64,000 nt of DNA. It comes from Galerina marginata (lineage: Eukaryota; Basidiomycota; Agaricomycetes; Agaricales; Galerinaceae). Shown here piece after piece: positions 54,018 to 64,000 of this stretch (its first letter is position 1; each line of letters begins with the position of its first letter). The DNA lies in the NCBI GenBank assembly GCA_023014335.1, contig JAECYW010000008.1:744001-808000 (forward strand), in the 5' to 3' direction. The notes under the pieces were generated by a model, which worked only from the letters and a program-made list of their open reading frames with translations, had not been told where the DNA came from and did not search any database. The position numbers and the translations under genes are program-made.

Positions 54018-54486
54018 TTCTTTCGCCACGATCGGAGCTAATCAGGAAAAACAAATTCTATCTTGATTTGATTTGATGTTGGTAGAGAAATCACAAGCGA
54101 TTCTCGACGTGGCTGTGGCTGTAAGATGGACATTCTGAATAAAGCACAATTGACCAAGCGTATAGTTCTCAACCTTTCGAAAACGCGATATCGATGAAGG
54201 GTGCGATGGATAAAGAATCCAACCCGCCTTGCTGCCGCGGCCCAGCAAACCTCCTTTCCTTTTGAGATTTGTCCGGTAAACATTATTACCGAAGACCGCA
54301 CTGATAAGATAACAAAAGAAACGTCGAAAATTTGAACGTTAACTTCCGAGGACACGGACACCTTTCATAACTTTTCTTTGGAGCGACACAATTGCGGGTT
54401 GCATACGTATTTATAAGTGCGCCCGAAGATTTAAGTAGGCTCAATTGAAAGAATAGATATAAACATTGTCATTTTAGGTAATTGCC
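54018..54486. other. intergenic, no supported gene
   Basis: Upstream region of the minus-strand SDR and downstream of the GH1 gene. Nothing recognisable was seen. Confidence 0.4.
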
Positions 54487-57233
<2,747 letters not shown>

Positions 57234-57578
57234 AAGAGCTGCCTGTCGAAGAAACAAATCACTCAGCAAAAATTTCGCCAGCCATGCCGTATATTTATGC
57301 AAACAAAAACGCTCGCTTCCTCAAGTTCTTGACTTCACGTCAATTGCAATAATCGTGTTCGAGCATGGGCACGGGACCGCCAACTGGTCACCTGAAAGGC
57401 CCGGACTTCCGGCGATACGTCTTCGTCAAGCCAACACGTAGAAAAAGAAGATATTTTCCATCAAGCTTCTCAAAGGAAGCCACAAAATAATTCGGGGCCA
57501 TGGTATGACGGTGGTCACATGTAATACATTGCTCCTTAGCCACTACAACCCATGCGTTGTACCTACCTAGAAAGTAGG
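57234..57578. other. GH1 upstream region
   Basis: About 345 bp between the GH1 start and the end of the FAD monooxygenase gene on the same strand. It should hold the GH1 promoter; no clear element is recognised. Confidence 0.35.
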
Positions 57579-59367
57579 TCAGCGACACACTCTATACGCA
57601 AACGAGGAGAACAGTGACGTGGACCGTACCACTTCTAAGCTTCTCAACATTGCCAAGGCCCGCGCTCTGTCCACCTCAGCGGATTCTTTCCAGACCCACT
57701 CAAGTTCGCTGCTGAATTGTTGATATACGCCCTCCAATTTTTCCAAAGGAACATCGCTATCTCCTTCGCGGACGTCTTCCAGTCCAGGGGCGTGTAACTG
57801 GCAAAGTCGTCCGGACTTTCTTGACTTCTCAGCAACTAGGTTGGCCGCAGGACAACAGATAGTGTTATAAATCTCGGAAACTCTGGGGATTACTTCTCTG
57901 GTGCACAACTTGTCTGAGATCAGGCTTGCAAGGATATACGCATCCTATCCAAGGGCTTATGACACAGGCGTTCAAAGGAGTAAAGAAAAAACTTACTTCG
58001 ACTGCTCGCCCAGCCCCTGCGCCTTGATGTGGCACCATAGCGTGAGCCTAGGTTTTGTTGACTTTAAAATGCCGCACAGACAAATGGCGAGTAACTCAAG
58101 ATAACTCACTGCGTCTCCGGCAAGGATAACCCGGCCTCGTGAAAAGCGGTTCATAGGCTGCACAGAACGTACGACCCATTTGATCGGGTTCTTGATGCAC
58201 TGTATGTATTGCGTCCTAAATACTTCCTCGATCGACCGTGAATCTGTGTGTCCGCTCACCCGGAGCATCGCATGTACTTCTTCTTCCCAGCAGTGAAAAA
58301 TCGACAAAAGATCGTCTTGTGAACAAGGCTTCGCCGTCGGACCATTGTAATTGGTTCCTACTTTCGATAGCTCAGCGGTCAAGCCGACGAAGTTGATTAG
58401 CTTGTCGCTCGAAATTGGGTATGTTATTACATGCTGAATAAAGTGAGAAATTGCTTTTGTCAATGCTTGAAAGAATCAAACCTTTGTCTTCCCGGTGTAC
58501 TGCAGAGTAGTGCTGTTAGGAGACTCCAATGCGACGTCATAGAGTATTCAGAGCTTACGAGCAATGGTGTAGTAATAGCCCGGTGCCCTGGGAATACCGC
58601 TTCCAATTGTTCGATTGGAATAAGCCCGCGATATGCTATGTCTCCGGACCACGTAGGGTGTACGGAAGGCGAATCTGATAGACCCTCTTTTGACAAGAAG
58701 CACTTTCGTACAGTTGACTTGATTCCGTCCATTCCAACAAGAAGGTCACATGTGGCAGTCTTTCCGCCTTCGAATTGCATAATTACCTCCTCACCAATCT
58801 CTTCATAAGAAATGAGGCGATGCGATAGGTGTAAATACCCGCTTAAAGAATCGAGGAGGACTTGTTGCAATTCGGCTCTATGAAACCTTACAGAACCACC
58901 TAATTATCGTTGAGCTGACTGGAAGATAAGCAAAGACTACTTGCATACATACCTTTCGAGGTCATATTTTGGATGAAAATACCTTCTGGCTGGTCGCCTT
59001 TTCGAACCTCGAACACGAGTCCTGGCCTAGTGTAAGTTGATTGTAGTATTGCGAAGGGAGGAGGTTACGAATTGAATCATCCGGAGCCTGTGGCAGAATT
59101 CGGAGGAGTTTTTTTTCCAAGCCAATTGAACACAAAACGTTCCATGCTCGTGGCCAAAAGTTGATACCAGCGCCAATTTCTGAAATGTGAGAGGAAGCCT
59201 CGTAAATGTTGATCTCCAAGTCCCGCTCGTCACTGAGGAATCCTAAAGCTGCAGATAGGGTTAGACCGCCTATTCCTGCTCCACTGCCTCAAGGTCAAAC
59301 AAGTGACAAGGCGATGAGAAGGTTAAACACACATGATAGCTATACGGAGCCTTTTTTCTGTCGTCAT
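57579..59367 (-). CDS. FAD-dependent aromatic monooxygenase (salicylate-hydroxylase-like)
   Basis: Exons join in frame from MTTEKRLRIAI at 59367 through IIGAGIGGLTLSAALGF (FAD-binding GxGxxG), NFWPRAWNVLCSIGL, EVRKGDQPEG, CDLLVGMDGIKSTVRK (the DG motif), TYPISSDKLINFVG and RVILAGDAAHAMVPHQGAG (the GD motif) to GAGRAVEDAYILASLIS and a stop at 57579. Length, about 440 residues, fits class A flavoprotein hydroxylases such as salicylate or 3-hydroxybenzoate hydroxylases. No signal peptide, so it is intracellular. The likely reaction is NAD(P)H-dependent hydroxylation, or oxidative decarboxylation, of a small aromatic acid. A tRNA-like sequence lies about 25 bp upstream of its start. Confidence 0.85.
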
Positions 59368-59391
59368 GTAGATGGTGCAGTTGAGATTCTC

Positions 59392-59464
59392 GCTGAGGGT
59401 AGGATTTGAACCTTCTGCAGATGAACAACGAGCAATCTAGCCTCTCAACACTCTTTTAGTCAGC
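59392..59464 (-). tRNA. tRNA-like sequence, not confirmed
   Basis: On the minus strand a perfect B-box, GGTTCAAATCC, is found with a T-stem of four of five pairs. The following CCTCAGC could pair with GCTGACT 73 nt upstream at five of seven positions. The D and anticodon arms do not fold convincingly, so no anticodon is assigned. It may be a degenerate tRNA, a tRNA-derived SINE head, or coincidence. Confidence 0.2.
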
Positions 59465-60060
59465 CAACAGGCCGTGGAGATATGCAGGAGATGTAAAGCG
59501 GCAGGCTTTGGCTCGCGAAGTTCATTTTAAGAGCTGAGAGAACCTGATATTTTTGGTCGGTTAGCATACGGTCCACAGATTCCTGATTGGTGAATACACC
59601 ATCGGATCTGACAGCGGATTTATACTCCTTTCTTACACGCGCAATTTCCTGTTTGAGAGTTATCGCAAATGACGAATTGGGATGTACCATTAACGACGAC
59701 GAGTTCACCACTCAATGAAGGATGGAAGTTTCAAGCAAGGAAAAGAGTGCGTGTGGCAGCGTCGGCGACATGATGGTAGAAAGCAAGCTACGGCCCGGCC
59801 GCCAAGCAGCGAAATTTGTTGGCCGACACGGGTGCTATTGGCAACTTGACATCAACCATCCACTGCTCAAAGGTCCAAATGAAGTCTGCTTCAAAAGCTT
59901 TTCAACAATTTCTGCGGCTATGCGGATATCTCAAATCTGTGAGCTCATGCATGCTCGCAGGAGTACATGATCTCAATTTTCGTGTTGACCCCAGAATCAC
60001 CAAAGGCATCGAAATTGCCAACCACGGTATAACTGCCAAATTATGTTGAATCTAGAGCTA
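59465..60060. other. possible retroelement and gene debris
   Basis: A plus-strand frame (59816-60049) contains LADTGAIGNL, similar to the DTG active-site motif of retropepsins in LTR elements, but no neighbouring integrase or reverse transcriptase is seen. A minus-strand frame at 59711-59460 is open with no recognised domain. Evidence for either is weak. Confidence 0.2.
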
Positions 60061-60541
60061 AACTTTGCCATAGAGTAGGTAGCATTCCTCTGAGCCCTAC
60101 AAGACTGCTCTGCTAGCCTCTGCTCCCTACGGACTACCAGATCAAAGTGGTCTAGGGCTCCGTTTACAGTCACCTTTACACATCGCCTAAGGCCACAAAG
60201 TCAGTACCACCTGCGGCTAGGTACGCTATTCTTGCGGCCCCTATAACTACGAAAATGGAGCATGGTCATCCTTCTGCCAAAGTTTCCTCGAGATTTTCAC
60301 AGAAACGACTCACGAGGGACAGGTGAAAGCAAACCAATGCTCGTCATCGCCGTGATAATGCTACATCGGACGTCCCCGTTCAAACAGCTCGGCGAGTCCC
60401 CTAAATTCGAAATACGTAGGGCGAAGACTCCAACTATCATTCAGGTTGGTCGATTTAGCCTCACGAGTTCGTCGACGTGAAATTAATGAAGCGGGTGCTT
60501 ACATAGCTGAAGCATAATCAAAAAGAAAGTGGAACCAACCT
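60061..60541. other. intergenic or undetected 3' exons of the membrane protein
   Basis: The minus-strand membrane-protein gene may continue into this stretch after its last clear exon at about 60542, but no convincing exon was fixed. Nothing else is recognised. Confidence 0.3.
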
Positions 60542-61205
60542 GGATCTGTGCTGTTGCTCTTGTCGTTGGTGTGAGCACGGGGGTTGTCCATACACTAAAA
60601 AAGAACAGGCGTTCAATGGATTTCTCAGAACAGAACTCGACAGTCAGCAACGTGAACTCACAGTGAAAATATTATGCCGAAGCACAGTAATGATATCATC
60701 CCTGTAAACCCAAACCGGAACGCTAAATAACTTGGTCAGTTTAAATTTATGCAGACCATCCTATGGCCGACCTTCGCTATCCCAGTTGGAGTCCCTCTTC
60801 ATGGAAATAATCCACGCGATGAAATAGAGAACGGTATTAATGGCGATTAAAGCAAATGCGACCACTGCGCAAACCGCAATCTCAGCTTTTTCGCTGAAGA
60901 TGAAATAAAAACGTCATACAAAAATATGTCAACTGGTGGTGTAGCAAATGCCAATAACTTTGGGCTACATGGGTCGAAGGCGATTCCTCGAGGCTGGTTT
61001 CTGGGTCTTCCTCACTCTGAATTAAAAGGTAGTCGCGTCGATAGAACGTTCGAAAAGCTGAGGCCAATTCCATCCGCCCAAAAACGCTGGCTGTCGAGGC
61101 TGGGCGGAAGATTTCCTTCGACATTCGGGCAAAGTTGTGCAGGCTGATAGGTTCTCTGAAGAAAGATAATAAATACGTATACGTTGAGGCAAGGGTCGAA
61201 GGCAA
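60542..61205 (-). CDS. small membrane protein, partial model
   Basis: Exon-like pieces join in frame on the minus strand: MSKEIFRPASTASVFGR, then a hydrophobic segment AVCAVVAFALIAINTVLYFI, then FGFTGMISLLCFGIIFSLVW, then TTPVLTPTTRATAQIQ, where a donor begins. Two membrane spans are clear. Several donors are weak (GTTGAC, GTCGGC), and both ends are uncertain. No known family is recognised. Confidence 0.35.
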
Positions 61206-64000
61206 TTATAATTTCATTGAGGCTAAAGCTGTGGGTTGAATATAGGCTGTTCCATAAATTCCTACATCTGGCCCACATATCACATATCTACGACTGCGGT
61301 CATGACGACGACCGTCGGACCAATACTTCTGGCATCGCCGAAACACTTATATATGTACAGCTGTACAAGGATGTTTAACCGAGGTCGCTTCGGGGATTTT
61401 GCTGTGAAGTATACTTATGTCGAATGATTTAAGCCGATAAGGCAATTTTGCTTACCAATCTGATCGCCGGCGCCTCGGCATGATCGGAACGCGTCACACT
61501 GTGTGACCCGCGCCTCCCTTCCGCTGCGATGGACTGGATGCTCGAAAGCGCGCTCTCAAAGGAGGGAAAAAGGAGGGAAACCGCCCTCGAGGGGAGCGCG
61601 GCACCTCGATGACGGATTGGGGCTTGCTCGGACGTGATGTCCGAACAAGGGACCATCAAGCGCCGGTGTTCTCCGAGGCTCGCGCAGGGTCCTGACAGGC
61701 TGTCACCGCATTCGGGGAAGCGCGCTTGGGACACACGCCTGCTGGATTTCGTGTGCAGATGGCCTCCCCGAGGGCCGCTCGCTCTCCAGCACTCTGCTCT
61801 CTCACCGCTCCACTATATCAAATGTGCAATTAGGTAGTAAATAATGGATTTTATCGAAATATGAAGCCTCCGAGGCTGATTTCAATGTTTTTACAGTTGC
61901 TACTAACGTTCCGAGGGTTTAATTTAAGGAAAGTGGAGATAAGTGCGGGAAATGGCAGGTAAAGTAGTTATTCCGTTTGATTTAATCATGATTTAACTGA
62001 TTTAAGGCGGATCAGTCCCCGGAACACGGACAACGGCCACGGAAAACCAGAGCGCTTTGTCTACCGACGTTACTCGGCTCCCAACGCGGACCCTGTGTGG
62101 GGTTCACTCTTGGCGCATGCGCGTTTCGAGACGTGCAGCAGTGCGCGAGTCAATACAGGACACCGTAGCATGCACTGTTCATTTTATTTAACAGTAGTTA
62201 GTAGGTAGATTGTTCAATTATTAAATTCTAATGCATTATGAGAATCTAATAGCAATTACCCTTGGAAACTTCGCTTTTTTACTGTGAAATTTGAGCCATT
62301 CACCTGGCTTTTTACTCTCAGGTTGGAAGAACATTGTAGAAACAAAAATTAGGTCTTTTTCTGTGCTACTCTAGTTCCTACAGAGCTTATCCCGGCCTCA
62401 TCCACCATTTATCTCAATGTCCTATGCTAAATTCTTCGCATTCTCCCAGTTTCTCGCCTCGACCCTGGAGGTGTCACACCCGTGGAGCCGAATTAAATCC
62501 AGTGATTGATTTAACGCGATCACTAAATCGTAGCGATTAACAGGACTTATCGCGAACCGCCCGCAGCCGCACTGGCATCACAGCATCAGCAACCCTCATC
62601 AAACCTGTTACATCCCCATACTCTATTGTTACCCAGCAGCCGGCCGTACACGTAAGTGAACAGCCTACTCTCTCTTTTCTCTGCTACCACCATCACTGAC
62701 GCTGTTGCATCCAAGGATGTCTCTTGCAGCGAGCTACAATTCCGCAAACGGCTACGAGCCCTCCGGGCGGCTATCCAATGCAGTTGCGCGCTTAGGAAGG
62801 TCACGAGTGTTGAGAGATTTTCGGACATATTATCGTTGGTCATTTCCTAGGGGCAAGTACCCGTACCGGATTGGCTGACAATTTGAAATCCAGGATTTGC
62901 GTTATTCGCCGTCTCCATAACTTGCTTCCTCAATGCTCTCGTTTTTATACTATCCTTTCTGCGATTTGCTATATTTGACGGTGAGTTCTGGTTCTCTCAA
63001 CTCTGTCTGAAGCATCGAGTCTGAGTATTACAATAAAGTTATATACTTTGGGTTTATGGCCACACTTTCTGGAGTGCTAGCAGCTTCAATCCACTATTTG
63101 TTAGTCGATCTTGGCAATCATCTACCTCGCAGTATACATCTGATGAACCCATCTTAGGATGAAGTACAGTCAAATGCCCGAATCTTCCCACTGGATGACC
63201 AACGCCCAGACACATATTACGGGGTCCTCTATAATCGCCTTCTTCATGTTTTGTATGTACCTTAATTTACTTCCCAGTCCTCATCAAACCGCTAATAATG
63301 GATTCAACAGCATTCAGCTCCTCGTTAAGAGCTCCATTCAGTGGTTCTTTACGAATTTGCTTGAGTATGAACACCAAAGACTTCCTGGGTAACTTGCGAT
63401 GCCAGCTCGTTCTAGTCATGAATACCATATCATGGGCGGCCCCATTTTCTAGTACGTTAACATGACCTTCGTATCTTGACACAAAAGTTCTGACAATGTA
63501 ATACCGAATACAGTGGTCATTGCAGCCTGGGTGATATATTTTTCTGCCATTAGCGTCACCGGAGCGCATCCGGTACCATTCGCAAGCAGCACGCAACCCA
63601 CAACGAGAGTGTGGAGACATTTAAATGTAAACGAGATCAACGAGCCTCAGGGAGAAGTAAGTTTACCATGAGGGTACCTAGCAATTATTTATAACGGTCA
63701 TGTTCATGAGTGGTGTGGGTAATGAAAGAAATAGAAAGGAATGACAGCAACGGACTAAATGAGAAAGAGCAGCAGAATAAAACTTGTGGCATATCAATGG
63801 ATTCGCCCAACAAGCAAGTAATACATATAATAGAGATACAACCTGCACTGGCCTCCTCCCGCTCCTCCATACCCAAACGACGCACAAACAACTTCAGCGC
63901 ATATTAAGAACCCAAAACAACGGAAAGAACATGAGAAACAAGCGACCCACCCAACCGACTACCCCTGATACCCACTCCTCCTCCTCTCTTCATACAGCTC
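61206..64000. other. sparse region, no supported gene
   Basis: No motif-bearing frame or convincing exon chain was found. A G/C-rich block lies at about 61460-61800 and another at 62020-62110, set in A/T-rich surroundings; they are not rRNA or tRNA as far as I can see. Confidence 0.35.

Noticed and set aside
59816..60049. LTR retrotransposon with retropepsin motif DTGA
   Set aside because: Only the short motif is present; no gag, reverse transcriptase, integrase or long terminal repeats were found nearby, so it is kept only as possible debris.
61430..61830. G/C-rich block considered as rDNA or a structured RNA
   Set aside because: No match to rRNA or tRNA core sequence that I can recognise and no clear hairpin series.

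Overview
The window reads as nuclear DNA of a mushroom-forming basidiomycete (Agaricomycetes). Genes on both strands are cut by many 45-65 nt introns with GT-AG borders and CTAAC-like branch points. The recognisable families (AIG1-like GTPases, Helitron Rep/helicase, a JmjC-like protein, an AGC-type kinase with a long disordered tail, GH1, SDR, FAD monooxygenase) fit a saprotrophic or symbiotic agaric. All exon models here were assembled by hand from the sequence by joining splice sites that keep frame; none was checked by alignment.

Layout. (1) 1-15 kb: a locus of AIG1-like P-loop GTPases. Two single-domain genes (2218-3127 and 5579-6615, minus) lie in a tandem segmental duplication. A fused two-domain gene (7528-9110, plus) and a fused three-domain gene (11992-14201, minus) follow. 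Small non-autonomous elements with inverted-repeat ends lie between them. (2) 15-24.8 kb: short agaric-type genes of unknown function, including an F-box-like gene (18491-19511), a convergent pair of paralogues (19890-20564 plus, 20670-21351 minus), a better-resolved hypothetical gene (22303-23444) and some unresolved or decayed stretches. (3) 24.9-26.4 kb: a Pif1-like helicase relative with eroded ATPase motifs. (4) 27.9-45.2 kb: five closely packed genes, all on the plus strand: a 30-exon micro-exon gene, a small hypothetical gene, a JmjC-like gene, and a Helitron Rep followed by its helicase fused to a USP-like cysteine-protease-like domain. (5) 46.5-59.4 kb: ordinary host genes, all on the minus strand: a kinase, an Erg26/3-beta-HSD-like enzyme, an SDR, a secreted GH1 beta-glucosidase and an FAD monooxygenase. 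(6) 59.4-64 kb: sparse, with one small membrane-protein gene and possible element debris.

The most unusual points are: the G domain multiplied inside genes (1, 1, 2 and 3 copies) with intron positions and phases kept, including one copy whose P-loop lysine is arginine; an array of 26 consecutive phase-2/phase-2 micro-exons; and a possible cargo-bearing Helitron cassette of about 17 kb. Its Rep carries three N-terminal HxCxxC repeats and its helicase reading frame is shifted by -1 from Rep.
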